A DNA stretch of 64,000 nucleotides from Anaerostipes hominis (ex Lee et al. 2021) (GCF_002270485.1 NZ_NQOG01000003.1:1-64000); one strand, 5' to 3'; counted from the first letter of the stretch, positions 43,415 to 52,276 are shown. Made by a program: numbers and translations. Notes: a model not told the origin generated them from the sequence alone.

Positions 43415-44629
43415 ATGGATTACAAGACATATTTACGAAATTATCCGGATGACGAAGGACGCTTCGGCCCTTACGGCGGCGCCTATCTTTCGGATGAGTT
43501 AAAACCCGCCTTTGAAGAAATCTCAGAGGCTTATCAGACAATCTGCCACTCATCCCAGTTTATCAATGAACTCCGGAGAATCCGCAGAGAATTCCAGGGA
43601 AGGCCCACACCGGTCTATCACTGTGAACGGCTCTCAAACATGTACGGAAACTGCCAGATCTATCTGAAACGGGAAGATTTAAATCATACCGGTGCCCACA
43701 AGCTGAATCACTGCATGGGAGAAGGCCTCCTGGCAAAATTCATGGGAAAGAAACGTCTGATCGCCGAGACCGGAGCCGGGCAGCACGGCGTGGCTCTGGC
43801 AACGGCGGCGGCATTTTTCGGACTGGAATGTGAGATACATATGGGAGAAGTGGATATTGCAAAGCAGGCTCCCAATGTGACCCGCATGAAAATCCTCGGT
43901 GCAAACGTCGTTCCGGTCACACACGGATTAAAGACCTTAAAAGAAGCTGTTGATTCTGCATTTGACTCTTACGCAAAAAACTATAAAGATTCTATTTACT
44001 GTATCGGATCTGCCCTGGGTCCTCACCCATTCCCGCTGATGGTCCGTGACTTTCAGTCTGTTGTGGGATATGAGGCAAAAGAACAGTTCATAGAAATGAC
44101 AGGACTGCTGCCGGATGTAGTCTGCGCCTGCGTCGGAGGAGGAAGCAACTCCATCGGCATGTTCATTCCCTTTGTCGATGAGCCGGTAGATATCGTGGGC
44201 GTGGAGCCGCTGGGCCGAGGCTCAAACCCAGGCGATCACGCCGCTTCTATGACTTATGGAGAAAAAGGAGTCATGCACGGATTTGAAAGCATCATGCTGA
44301 AAGACGGAGCCGGGGAGCCCGCTCCAGTCTACTCTATCGCCAGTGGACTTGACTATCCCTCTGTCGGACCAGAGCACGCATTCCTGAATGATTTAGGGCG
44401 GGTTTCCTATGAGACGGCAGACGATGAAGCTGCCATGAAAGCATTTTTTGAACTGTCCCGCTATGAAGGGATCATCCCGGCCATCGAGAGTTCCCATGCG
44501 GTAGCCTATGCTACAAAGAAAGCTCAGGAAATGAAGAAAGGCTCCATTCTCGTTTGTCTGAGCGGCCGGGGAGACAAGGATATCGACTATGTCGTAGAAA
44601 ACTATGGATATGGAGAAAAGTATTTATAA
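43415..44629 (+). CDS. TrpB-like PLP-dependent enzyme (tryptophan synthase beta family), orphan
   Basis: A 404-residue TrpB1-type protein. PLP lysine Lys96 in HTGAHKLNH, catalytic Glu118 in AETGAGQHG, phosphate loop [10 protein letters not shown] (~233-242), and C-terminal SGRGDKD. In tryptophan synthase this subunit condenses indole with serine. No trpA and no other trp genes (only an altered TrpF-like gene) are nearby, and it is cotranscribed with a carbohydrate-kinase regulator, so it may act on another nucleophile or in indole salvage. Good AGGAGGAA ribosome binding site. Confidence 0.87.
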   Translation: MDYKTYLRNYPDDEGRFGPYGGAYLSDELKPAFEEISEAYQTICHSSQFINELRRIRREFQGRPTPVYHCERLSNMYGNCQIYLKREDLNHTGAHKLNHCMGEGLLAKFMGKKRLIAETGAGQHGVALATAAAFFGLECEIHMGEVDIAKQAPNVTRMKILGANVVPVTHGLKTLKEAVDSAFDSYAKNYKDSIYCIGSALGPHPFPLMVRDFQSVVGYEAKEQFIEMTGLLPDVVCACVGGGSNSIGMFIPFVDEPVDIVGVEPLGRGSNPGDHAASMTYGEKGVMHGFESIMLKDGAGEPAPVYSIASGLDYPSVGPEHAFLNDLGRVSYETADDEAAMKAFFELSRYEGIIPAIESSHAVAYATKKAQEMKKGSILVCLSGRGDKDIDYVVENYGYGEKYL

Positions 44630-44670
44630 TTTTTCCCGCTCATCCATAATCTATTTACTACAATCATAAA

Positions 44671-44732
44671 CCAGGAAACTGCCCGCTCCTGTCGCTTTCT
44701 TGTATTATATCGTCAGCTTCCTGGATTTTTTG
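44671..44732 (+). terminator. Terminator after the TrpB-like gene
   Basis: CCAGGAA-A-CTG pairs with CAG-C-TTCCTGG across a ~35-base loop, followed by ATTTTTT. The long loop reduces confidence. Confidence 0.55.
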
Positions 44733-44880
44733 GACTTAGCATAGGTAATCTTTGTTTTTTGGGAACAACATAAAATGTCTTAGTAACACTTCCGGTATTG
44801 GTGTTGTTGCTGTAAGTTATTGTATAATCTTCTTTTTCTTTTGCTTCCGGAAAAGTCAACTGATTCCCCTGCTTTCTGCA
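44713..44880 (-). pseudogene. C-terminal remnant of a repeat-domain surface protein
   Basis: A minus-strand frame of ~50 codons without start codon reads EDYTITYSNNTNTGSVTKT then FYVVPKKQ and ends at 44713. This matches, from memory, the linkers between Ig-like and fibronectin type III domains in Clostridia surface proteins. Upstream is a stop codon and no further coding match, so only a fragment remains. Confidence 0.5.
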
Positions 44881-44916
44881 GGGACAGAACTCTTAACTTT
44901 ACCCCTTAAACTTCTA

Positions 44917-45360
44917 TTACTTTGCCTGCATCCCCGCCAGTGTATCCATTTTTTTCCTGACAAAATGATTGAATATTGAAATCGTTCGTCCGACTCCGAT
45001 CACCGCCGCCACCGTTCCGATGCCAATACCGATGATTTTCCCCCCAAAAACCATGCCTGCCATGGCTGTAATGGAGATGTTTAATATGTCAAAACAGTTC
45101 TTCACAAGTCCGGTTCCTTCCCTCTTAATGCTCCGTTTATTTCTGATGGTATGGAGAAGCATTTCAGCAGCCACGAAGATCCCATAGAGAGCCAATGTCA
45201 TATTTCCGAAATTGAGATTCCAAATAGCTGAAATACTGTATGAAACTGATATGATCGGCGATACTCCCAGGCCTGTTTTCGTATTCAGGGTAATCCCCAG
45301 AGCCAGTATAAAAAGTCCTGCCGCATAAAAAATCCCCCTGAACAAATATGATTTCTTCAT
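44917..45360 (-). CDS. YczE/DUF6198-type membrane protein, internally shortened
   Basis: A 147-residue membrane protein. The N-terminus (GIFYAAGLFILALGITLNTK, then TGLGVSPIISVSYSIS) and C-terminus (GIGIGTVAAVIGVGRTISIFNH) match the YczE/DUF6198 family. Relatives as I remember them have ~210-220 residues; here about 70 residues (two central spans) are missing between LLHTIRNKR and GLVKNCFDI with the frame kept. It may therefore be nonfunctional. Sits five bases downstream of the Cof-type hydrolase gene's stop codon, so probably one operon. Confidence 0.7.
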   Translation of the reverse strand: MKKSYLFRGIFYAAGLFILALGITLNTKTGLGVSPIISVSYSISAIWNLNFGNMTLALYGIFVAAEMLLHTIRNKRSIKREGTGLVKNCFDILNISITAMAGMVFGGKIIGIGIGTVAAVIGVGRTISIFNHFVRKKMDTLAGMQAK

Positions 45361-45365
45361 AGATC

Positions 45366-46163
45366 TTATATCAGTCCTATTGATTCCAGCGCCGTCGTGA
45401 TGCCTTCTTCTCTTACGGTACCCGTCAGCATATCAGCCGCTTTTCCTGCTGCCTTGCTGTGCCGTCCCATCACAATACCGGTTCCCACAGCCTCAAGCAT
45501 CTCTATGTCATTATCGGAATCACCGAAGGCATAACAGTCCTTTTTGCCGATTCCATATCGGTCCATGAGATTTATAATGGCATTTCCCTTGGTGATCCCT
45601 CTTGACATAATATCTAAAATATTCATATCTTCAAAAGGTTTCACACACTGCAGCTCCCCTTCGAATTCCGTCTGTATTTCATCCATCAGCTCTTCCCTGT
45701 TGTAATTTATCACAATTTTCGTAATATTCTCTCCTTTTCTCGTCTCCCACGGTGCGAACCAGCGTTCCGGAAATCCAAGAAACTCCCGGAAATCATGGTA
45801 AAACGGCTGGTTATAGTGCATATAATATGTAACATCCTGTGTCTCCATATGCAGAGCCGTATCTTCTGAAAAATATCCGGAAATGACCTTCTGCATTGCC
45901 TCTTCAGAAATGTGAATATCACTGACAACCTGTCCGCCGACTTCCGTATAGGACCCGTTGCAGGTAATGGCTCCCTCAAATTTATCGATATCCGCTTCCA
46001 GAAAACGTTTGCTACGCCCTGAACACAGCATTGTCAGATATCCGTTTTCCTTTAGTCTTCGAAGAGATTCTATTGTCTTTTTGGTTGCTTTTCTAATATT
46101 ATCTGTATCGTCCACAGTCGTTCCGTCATAATCAAAGAAAACGATCCCTTTGTACTTTTTCAT
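45366..46163 (-). CDS. Cof-type HAD-IIB family hydrolase
   Basis: A 265-residue HAD phosphatase with motif I FFDYDGTTVDD (~8-18), motif II CSGRSKR (~46), Lys motif GITKGNAI (~190) and motif IV FGDSDNDIEMLEAVG (~213-227). Such enzymes dephosphorylate sugar phosphates, FMN or pyridoxal phosphate; substrate unknown. Confidence 0.87.
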   Translation of the reverse strand: MKKYKGIVFFDYDGTTVDDTDNIRKATKKTIESLRRLKENGYLTMLCSGRSKRFLEADIDKFEGAITCNGSYTEVGGQVVSDIHISEEAMQKVISGYFSEDTALHMETQDVTYYMHYNQPFYHDFREFLGFPERWFAPWETRKGENITKIVINYNREELMDEIQTEFEGELQCVKPFEDMNILDIMSRGITKGNAIINLMDRYGIGKKDCYAFGDSDNDIEMLEAVGTGIVMGRHSKAAGKAADMLTGTVREEGITTALESIGLI

Positions 46164-46269
46164 AACTCCTCTTTTCTAAGCCAAATATTATGTATTACTC
46201 TTTTATTGTACTTATTTCAAAAATAAATTCAATACAAACCTGGCTCTCCCACAGTACTGCACTGTGATA

Positions 46270-46455
46270 TTATGAGAGAGGAGAACTCATCCATTTTTGC
46301 AGTACACTTAATAGTCGATCGATTTCCACAGACTTTGCCAGATAGTCATTCATGCCCACACTATATCCTTTCGCCGCGTCTGCCGCAAACAATATGAGAG
46401 ATTTTTTGGAAGCTCTGCAGATCCTTGCGATCACAAGCAGTCCGGTTATGCTTGC
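46270..46455 (-). pseudogene. C-terminal remnant of a response-regulator receiver domain
   Basis: A minus-strand frame lacking a start reads ...SLILFAADAAKGYSVGMN and DYLAKSVEIDRLLSVLQK, then stops at 46270. It matches the end of the receiver domain of hybrid histidine kinases, where GMNDYLAKP with the conserved Lys is typical; here Lys is followed by Ser. A stop codon interrupts the frame just upstream, so only the tail persists. Confidence 0.65.
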
Positions 46456-46843
46456 ATCCCTCCCTCATGTTCCGCATGAAATGCTGAAAGAACTTTCCGA
46501 GGCTGCATCCAAACCCGATGAGAAAAAATCCCTGGTGCATACGGTCAGCATCGGACTGCGGTCTGTAATCAGAAACTGTCCCCTTGCAGCTATCCGGGAG
46601 ATTTACAGGAAACTCATCCTCCTGTCATTGAAAGGCAGCATCCTCCGCCTGGAAGAGACAGGTACCGAACCGGTTTCCGGATGGACCGGAATTTCTGCTT
46701 CTATTCGAGAAAGCTGTTCCTGTGCAGACTATGCACAGCTGGCCCACACATTTCAGATTCTGTTTCAGGATAATTTTGCTTCCTCAAAACAGACTCTTTT
46801 GGAAATCGGCGTTGAAGGCGCCGAAAAAATCACCGGTTTTTAA
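46395..46843 (+). CDS. Uncertain open frame, hypothetical
   Basis: An open frame of ~150 codons (MRDFLEALQILAITSS...). Its 5' part lies opposite the receiver remnant and has no ribosome binding site, so the beginning is doubtful. The later part (VIRNCPLAAIREIYRKLILL) looks protein-like and alpha-helical but matches no family I know. It could be a remnant. Confidence 0.25.
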
Positions 46844-46982
46844 CTTTCAAGCGGACAAGTCCTCTGCTGTTCTCTCTGTCTCCAGAGGCTTGTTCCTGCT
46901 TTATATGCACTTCCCGAAATGTACCATAGTTCTCTTTTTTAATAAAAATTATTTCTATGCTATTCTGCAATTATTCAATTTT

Positions 46983-47047
46983 TATATTAATATATTTAAT
47001 TATTATATTAATATTGACATTTATAAGTTATAATATTATATTAATAG
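46983..47047 (+). promoter_or_regulatory. Promoter with three phased TATATTAAT repeats before the DUF2089 remnant
   Basis: TTGACA (47014-47019), 17-bp spacer, TATATT (47037-47042). TATATTAATAT occurs at 46983-46993 and 47004-47014 and as TATATTAATAG at 47037-47047, i.e. 21 and 33 bp apart (two and three helical turns), overlapping the -35 and -10 boxes. This looks like an operator array for an autoregulated gene. Confidence 0.5.
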
Positions 47048-47594
47048 AAAACAGAAAGGAAATGAATGCATGAAAAAGATTATCAGCCGCTGTCCCGTGT
47101 GCAGGAATGACCTGGCCGTCACAAGGCTCAAATGTAACTCCTGCAATACGATATACTGTCCAATCAGACATGGGTTCTGCTCCTAAAGAAAGGTAAAAAT
47201 CAATGCTTGATCTATTCCAGTCAAGGCACCACCATTCTAATCGGCCGCAACCCCGTTCAACAGCAATGGCCACCAGTCTTTTCAGAATTGCTTTTCCATA
47301 TCCTTTTCCTCTGCATTCTGGCTTTACATACAAATCTTCAAGGTAAATTCCGGCTCTACCCAAGAAAGTAGAGAAATTGTGAAAGAAAAGAGCAAAGCCA
47401 ACTTCTTTTCCGTTTACTACAGCGAAAATCACTTCTGCCTTTTGTTTGTCAAAAATCCATTCCTCCAATGTTTCTTCATCAGCAACGACTTCGTTAAGCA
47501 TTTTTTCATAATCAGCAAGTTCTTTGATAAATTGCAAAATCAATGCTGTGTCTTCTCGTTTAGCATATCTAAAATCTAAGTCTTCAGTATACAC
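47028..47594 (-). CDS. GNAT family acetyltransferase with a chimeric C-terminus
   Basis: A 188-residue frame. Residues ~1-150 are a complete-looking GNAT N-acetyltransferase: RYAKREDTALILQFIKELA start, EDLYVKPECRGKGYGKAIL (acetyl-CoA loop, ~87-105), and SIDFYLSLGAEPMSDW near the end. After VYRI the remaining ~38 residues are read from the antisense of the DUF2089 fragment, so the gene lost its own stop codon by a rearrangement near 47150. Activity may survive. Substrate unknown; sequence type resembles diamine/thialysine acetyltransferases. Confidence 0.75.
   Translation of the reverse strand: MYTEDLDFRYAKREDTALILQFIKELADYEKMLNEVVADEETLEEWIFDKQKAEVIFAVVNGKEVGFALFFHNFSTFLGRAGIYLEDLYVKPECRGKGYGKAILKRLVAIAVERGCGRLEWWCLDWNRSSIDFYLSLGAEPMSDWTVYRIAGVTFEPCDGQVIPAHGTAADNLFHAFISFLFSINIIL
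47070..47186 (+). pseudogene. DUF2089 family protein, N-terminal fragment
   Basis: A 38-codon frame with AGAAAGG ribosome binding site starting MKKIISRCPVCRNDLAVTRL and CNSC, the zinc-ribbon start of DUF2089 (putative DNA-binding) proteins. It then runs into the antisense of a GNAT gene and stops, so the helix-turn-helix half is lost. A native promoter is preserved upstream. Confidence 0.65.
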
Positions 47595-47632
47595 AGCGAA
47601 TCACTCCTCTCTGTATTTCCAGTTCAGCATTT

Positions 47633-48126
47633 TTACCAGATACGAAACGGTATGACAGCTTTCATAATGATGGCAAAAACTGCCCCTGCTCCTATCATAC
47701 CTGCTGTTTCCTTAGTAGATCTGCGTAAAGCAATCACGCCAATCACCAGCATTAAAAGCTCAAGCCCCGAACTGATATCTACATAAAACATTCCATAGCT
47801 GAATGCACAGTTCAGCAATATCCCTGTAACCCCGGAGGACAGGAGTAAAGCAATCCACCCTGTACCTTTTGCATACCAACACAAAATGCGAGAAAAGGGG
47901 ATAACACTGTAAATGTAATCCAGACAATGGCATAGCTTTTCGGAAAAAATCCTGCTATAAAATTGCTGTACCAATAGTAGCTTGATACCATTCCCGCAAA
48001 AAAGGCAAAAACATTGATACCGGCTCTAATAGGCGTTGTGCTATAAACGGCAATGCACACAGCAATAACAATCCATGGTGCAAATTCCCCAAGAAAATTA
48101 TGCAGATCCACTGCAAACTCCTTCAT
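47633..48126 (-). pseudogene. DUF6518-like integral membrane protein, frameshifted
   Basis: Two frames together make a ~160-residue membrane protein with about five spans. The 5' part (48126 to ~47880) starts MKEFAVDLHNFLGEFAPW, and the 3' part continues WYAKGTGWIALLLSSGVTG to the stop at 47633. A one-base indel near 47880 joins them. The DUF6518 family name is only tentative. Confidence 0.6.
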
Positions 48127-48170
48127 TGCTTGCTCCTATGTTTGATGCCTTTAGAAATGACACTGTTCGT

Positions 48171-49046
48171 TTATATGTTTCTGTAATCTAAATACTCCAA
48201 AAATCTTTTTACTGCAAGAGAAGCGTTTTTTCTATCTCTCATTGCAATCCCCAATTTTCTAAAGGATGGCACATCAAGCTCTTTTGTAATGATACGATAC
48301 GCCGTTCTTCTCAAAATGAGCTCCGGCAAAATGCTGATACCAAGCCCTTTTTCTACCATCGACATTACGGCGTAATCATCAACCGTTATGAAATGAATGT
48401 TGGGGGAAATTCCACAGCGGTCAAAGATTTCCGATATTTCTGCCTTTTCTCCTTTTTCAAGTAACATAAAAGGATATTCCGCCAATGCAGAAACGGGAAA
48501 TTTATCAAGACTTCCCATCGGATGATTTCCGGGAAGAACCACAAGCAGTTTGTCTTGCTCCAAGAACTCTGTTTCCAAATCGGAGTGTGTTGGAACTCTT
48601 GTAAAGCCAATATCCACTCTACCCTCATTCACCCACTCCTCAATATCGGCATAGTGACCGATCAGCAACTCATAGTCGATATTCGGGTACTTCTTTTGAA
48701 ACTCAGCTATGATATTCGGCAGCCAATGAGTTGCAATGCTCGAAATTGTTCCAATGCGAATAAGACCCGATTGGAGTCCATTTAGGTCATCTACCTCCAT
48801 TTGCAGCTTCATATATTCCTCGCAAACATTTCTTGCGTATGGGAGCAGTTTTGTTCCATCGGAGGTAAGCTTTACACCGGTTCGGTTACGCTCCAGCAAG
48901 GACACCTTCCATTCTTTTTCCAAATCACCAATCATTCGGCTGATACCCGATTGAGAATAGTTCAGTATTTCTGCCGCCCTCGTAAAACTCCCACACTCTA
49001 CTGTTTTTATAAATGCCATATATTTTAGGATGCTCATATCCATCAT
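48171..49046 (-). CDS. LysR family transcriptional regulator
   Basis: A 291-residue LysR regulator with N-terminal winged HTH (~5-65, GSFTRAAEILNYSQSGISRMI) and an effector domain. It is divergent from the YbaK-ProB-EamA operon and probably controls it through a perfect inverted repeat in the shared region (49083-49102). AGGAGG lies close to tandem ATG codons, so the start could be 49043 or 49046. Confidence 0.88.
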   Translation of the reverse strand: MMDMSILKYMAFIKTVECGSFTRAAEILNYSQSGISRMIGDLEKEWKVSLLERNRTGVKLTSDGTKLLPYARNVCEEYMKLQMEVDDLNGLQSGLIRIGTISSIATHWLPNIIAEFQKKYPNIDYELLIGHYADIEEWVNEGRVDIGFTRVPTHSDLETEFLEQDKLLVVLPGNHPMGSLDKFPVSALAEYPFMLLEKGEKAEISEIFDRCGISPNIHFITVDDYAVMSMVEKGLGISILPELILRRTAYRIITKELDVPSFRKLGIAMRDRKNASLAVKRFLEYLDYRNI

Positions 49047-49082
49047 GCCACCTCCTGTTATGCGTTTTTGTAATTTTAAGCA

Positions 49083-49102
49083 TGAAAAACATTCGTTTTT
49101 CA
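49083..49102. promoter_or_regulatory. Perfect 8-bp inverted repeat in the LysR/YbaK divergent region
   Basis: TGAAAAAC (49083-49090) and GTTTTTCA (49095-49102) with a 4-bp spacer. A -10-like TATACT follows at ~49118-49123 toward the YbaK operon. It fits a LysR-type binding site. Confidence 0.6.
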
Positions 49103-49162
49103 GATGTATATTATTATGATATACTCTATAGGTACTAAAATCAAGATAAAGAGGTTCAGCCT

Positions 49163-49702
49163 ATGTTTTATGTTAGCGATATTCAAACAGACAAACCTTC
49201 AAAAATGGAAACACCGCTTCAAGAAAAAGTGTATACTACGCTTTTGAAGTTAAACATTCCATTTGAGCGAGTGGATACAGACGAAGCAATTACTATGGAA
49301 GATTGCGTTGCGATAGAAGAAAAGTTGGATATGAAAATGGTAAAAACTTTATTTCTATGTAACAGGCAACAGACATCATTTTATCTGTTTGTTACTTGTG
49401 GGGATAAGCCATTTCGCTCCAAAGAGTTTAGTGCGGCTCTTGGAGTTTCACGCCTCTCTTTTACTCCTGCTGAAAAAATGGACGAAATGCTCGGCACAAA
49501 AATCGGCGCGGCAACAGTATTTAGTGCCTTGCTTGATAACGCAAAAGATGTGCAGTTTGTCTTTGACAAAGAAGTTCTGAAAGAAGAATATTACGGATGC
49601 AGTGATGGTACAACTACGGGTTATATGAAAATTAAGACAGAAGATGTTTTGCATAAATTTATGCCTTTCACAAAACATACCGTACTGTTTGTAGAGGTGT
49701 GA
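49163..49702 (+). CDS. YbaK/EbsC-type aminoacyl-tRNA deacylase (ProXp-like)
   Basis: A 179-residue protein of the YbaK/prolyl-tRNA editing fold: VYTTLLKLNIPFERVDTDEAI at the start, then KTLFLCNRQQTSFYLFVTCGD with the conserved Lys (~60), and GTKIGAATVFSALLDN near the middle. Family members clear mischarged tRNA(Pro). Here it heads an operon with a glutamate 5-kinase and an exporter, linking it to proline or an analogue. Confidence 0.85.
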   Translation: MFYVSDIQTDKPSKMETPLQEKVYTTLLKLNIPFERVDTDEAITMEDCVAIEEKLDMKMVKTLFLCNRQQTSFYLFVTCGDKPFRSKEFSAALGVSRLSFTPAEKMDEMLGTKIGAATVFSALLDNAKDVQFVFDKEVLKEEYYGCSDGTTTGYMKIKTEDVLHKFMPFTKHTVLFVEV

Positions 49703-49705
49703 ATA

Positions 49706-50506
49706 ATGGGACTGTATCAAAACCGTATCGTAGTCAAGGTTGGTACATCTACCTTGACAAATGATGTCGGGAAAAGCGACTTACGAGCAATGGACAACCT
49801 TGCCCGTGTTCTATCCGATATACAAAATATGGGTTATGAGGTTATACTCGTTTCATCAGGAGCGATTGCCGTTGGGTGCAACAAGCTCGGTATGAGAACC
49901 AAGCCGACCAGTATGCGTATGAAACAAGCGGCGGCTTCGGTTGGTCAATGCAGTATTATGTATTTATACGATAAGTTTTTCAATGATTATGATAAAATCA
50001 TCGGTCAAATTCTGTTAAACGCCGAAGATATTGAGCAAGAAGAAAAGAAAGATAATCTAACAAATACATTTGATGCACTACTCGAAATGGGTGCGATTCC
50101 CATAGTAAATGAAAATGACTCGGTAAGCTATACAGAAATCGAATCGGAAGAACGGCTTTTCGGTGATAACGATATGCTTTCTGCTGTTGTAGCAGTGTTA
50201 TGCCGAGCAAACAAACTGATCATCCTTTCTGATATTGACGGGCTTTTCGACAGCGATCCACGCCTACATCCCAATGCAAAACTAATTGAGAGAATTGATC
50301 GTATTGACGAAAGTGTATATTCTATTGCTGGTGGTGCAGGCTCAAAGCGTGGAACGGGCGGTATGAAAACCAAGCTACAAGCCGCCGAATTGGCAACAGC
50401 GCAAGGTATTGATACTATCATTACAAACGGAAAAAACACCGAAGCAATTTATAATATTGTAAAAGGTTTTGGCGCCGGAACATTATTCAAAGGAAAACAG
50501 AGATGA
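49706..50506 (+). CDS. proB: Glutamate 5-kinase without PUA domain
   Basis: A 266-residue amino-acid kinase: VVKVGTSTLTND (~8-19), LVSSGAIAVG (~47), EMGAIPIVNENDSVS (~128-142), LFGDNDMLSAVVA (~150) and GTGGMKTKLQAAELA (~210). This is the complete catalytic domain of ProB; the C-terminal PUA domain of the long form is absent. ProA is not adjacent, so the product would have to be reduced by an enzyme encoded elsewhere. Three bases after the YbaK gene. Confidence 0.9.
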   Translation: MGLYQNRIVVKVGTSTLTNDVGKSDLRAMDNLARVLSDIQNMGYEVILVSSGAIAVGCNKLGMRTKPTSMRMKQAAASVGQCSIMYLYDKFFNDYDKIIGQILLNAEDIEQEEKKDNLTNTFDALLEMGAIPIVNENDSVSYTEIESEERLFGDNDMLSAVVAVLCRANKLIILSDIDGLFDSDPRLHPNAKLIERIDRIDESVYSIAGGAGSKRGTGGMKTKLQAAELATAQGIDTIITNGKNTEAIYNIVKGFGAGTLFKGKQR

Positions 50507-51363
50507 TGAAAAAAGCATTTTTTAAGTATATATTTGCTTTGCTGCTTTTCGGCTCAAACGGAATTGTGGCGAGCAATATTCATTTATCAAGCTATAAAAT
50601 CGTATTTTGGAGAACACTTATCGGCAGCTTACTTTTGATTGGGATTTTCTTTGTTACAAGACAAAAGATTACCTTTGCGAAAGAAAAAAATGATACTCTG
50701 TTTATCGTTTTTTCGGGTATAACAATGGGAACAAGTTGGATGTTTCTTTATGAAGCATACAACCAAATCGGTGTAAGTTTGGCTTCACTTTCCTATTATT
50801 GCGGTCCAGTCATCGTAATGGGATTGTCTCCCATACTGTTCAAGGAGAAGCTGACCGCATATAAAATTGCCGGATTTATTGCTGTACTTATTGGAATTTT
50901 CTTGGTAAACGGAACAGTGTCGGGAGAGAATCTCAATGCCTTTGGAATATTCTGTGGAATTATGTCTGCTATTATGTATTCCTTTATGGTAATACTCAAC
51001 AAGAAATCTAAAAAGGTGCAAGGTCTTGAAAACGCAACCATTCAGCTTTTAATGAGTTTTCTAACAGTCGCTGCTTTCGTAGGTCTCAAAACAGGATACC
51101 AGGTTTCCATATCAAGAACTAATTTAATATGGGTTATAGTGTTGGGGCTTTTCAATACAGGCATAGGGTGTTATTTTTACTTTTCCTCTATCGGAAAATT
51201 GCCTGTTCAAACAGTCGCAATCTCCGGATATTTGGAGCCGCTTTCGGCAATAATTCTTGCAACACTCATACTCGGAGAAACAATGCGGCCATTACAAATG
51301 ATCGGTGCAGTTTTGATTATCGGCGGGGCAGTTTTCGGGGAATATTATAATTCCCATTTATAA
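50503..51363 (+). CDS. EamA/DMT superfamily transporter
   Basis: A 286-residue membrane protein with ten predicted spans in two EamA repeats (~5-135 and ~145-280), the second ending with YLEPLSAIILATLILGE. Such proteins export amino acids and metabolites. It overlaps proB by four bases, so the operon may overproduce and export a proline-related compound, or relieve its toxicity. Confidence 0.87.
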   Translation: MMKKAFFKYIFALLLFGSNGIVASNIHLSSYKIVFWRTLIGSLLLIGIFFVTRQKITFAKEKNDTLFIVFSGITMGTSWMFLYEAYNQIGVSLASLSYYCGPVIVMGLSPILFKEKLTAYKIAGFIAVLIGIFLVNGTVSGENLNAFGIFCGIMSAIMYSFMVILNKKSKKVQGLENATIQLLMSFLTVAAFVGLKTGYQVSISRTNLIWVIVLGLFNTGIGCYFYFSSIGKLPVQTVAISGYLEPLSAIILATLILGETMRPLQMIGAVLIIGGAVFGEYYNSHL

Positions 51364-51390
51364 TTTTATTTATCACAAATATCATTAGAT

Positions 51391-51639
51391 TCATTTTATC
51401 GGATGCCGGATAACCGTTTTCATCTTTTCCGGAGCCTCTTTTTCGGGTCTGATAAATAGCAGCCGCCCGTCTGCCATATCATTTGCATACCCATTCTCAC
51501 CAAGGAACGCATCCAGTACAGCCACTGTTTCCGGCTCAGTATCATAGGACCCTATGTGCATAATCTGAACACACAAGCCTTTGTCAATCGTCAAACACTC
51601 AGCGATGGAGCAGTCTATCCCTTGGCAAATAAGAATCAA
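51391..51639 (-). pseudogene. GyrI-like effector-binding domain, C-terminal fragment
   Basis: 82 codons reading LCVQIMHIGSYDTEP and RPEKEAPEKMKTVIRHP match the C-terminal half of GyrI-like small-molecule binding proteins. The N-terminal half is missing; the visible start is not associated with a ribosome binding site. Confidence 0.7.
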
Positions 51640-51679
51640 CTAAGCATTTGAATGGCAGAAACGGCCTGCTACATTTGAA

Positions 51680-52228
51680 TGGAATCCTATCAGAGGGAAA
51701 GATTACTACTATACCCGCATTGTCCGGGACTTGACGCGAAAAATAGGGACAGGCATCTATCCGGCAGGAACTTATTTACCCTATGAAGCACAGCTGGCAA
51801 AACAATATGGTGTGTCTGCCTATACGGTCGCTGCCTATACGGCGCCGCAATTTAGTGAGGATGATTTAGAGCAACTGGCTGTTCATATCATGAAGCCAGG
51901 GATCGCTCTCACGAATTTATTTCAAATGATATTAAAACACCTGTCACTGGAACCATTACACGTTATCTGGTATGAATGCAGCCAAATCACAGAATGGGGG
52001 TTTTATTTCGCTTTTTATCCCCAAGGAGGTGATGTAATTGTACAGCTCAATGACATCACAAGGAGGGCATATCATTGTCTGCGTGCAGGGAAAAGCACAG
52101 AGTTTGCCGAGAATCTGGCCGACTGTTACCGCCTGATTTTAACTTCAGTTCAGGCGCATATGGTTGAGAAACACCATTTTACCGAGGCTTTATCTGTGCA
52201 GGTCCCTGACAGAGATTCCTTAAAATAA
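51680..52228 (+). pseudogene. GntR family regulator remnant
   Basis: A frame without a convincing start reads DYYYTRIVRDLTRKIGTG, then IYPAGTYLPYEAQLAKQYGV, the winged HTH of GntR regulators. The HTH breaks off at AYTVAAYTAPQF and continues in an unrelated or effector-like domain to 52228. Part of the wing and linker is deleted. Just upstream the sequence CATTTGAATGG is duplicated (~51645 and ~51672), consistent with a small rearrangement. Confidence 0.6.
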
Positions 52229-52234
52229 GATGCA

Positions 52235-52276
52235 ATCAGTTGGAATGTGGAAAATAAACACATTCCAACTATTTTT
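52235..52276 (+). terminator. Strong terminator after the GntR remnant
   Basis: AGTTGGAATGTG pairs with CACATTCCAACT (12 bp, 9-base loop), followed by ATTTTTC. Confidence 0.8.
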
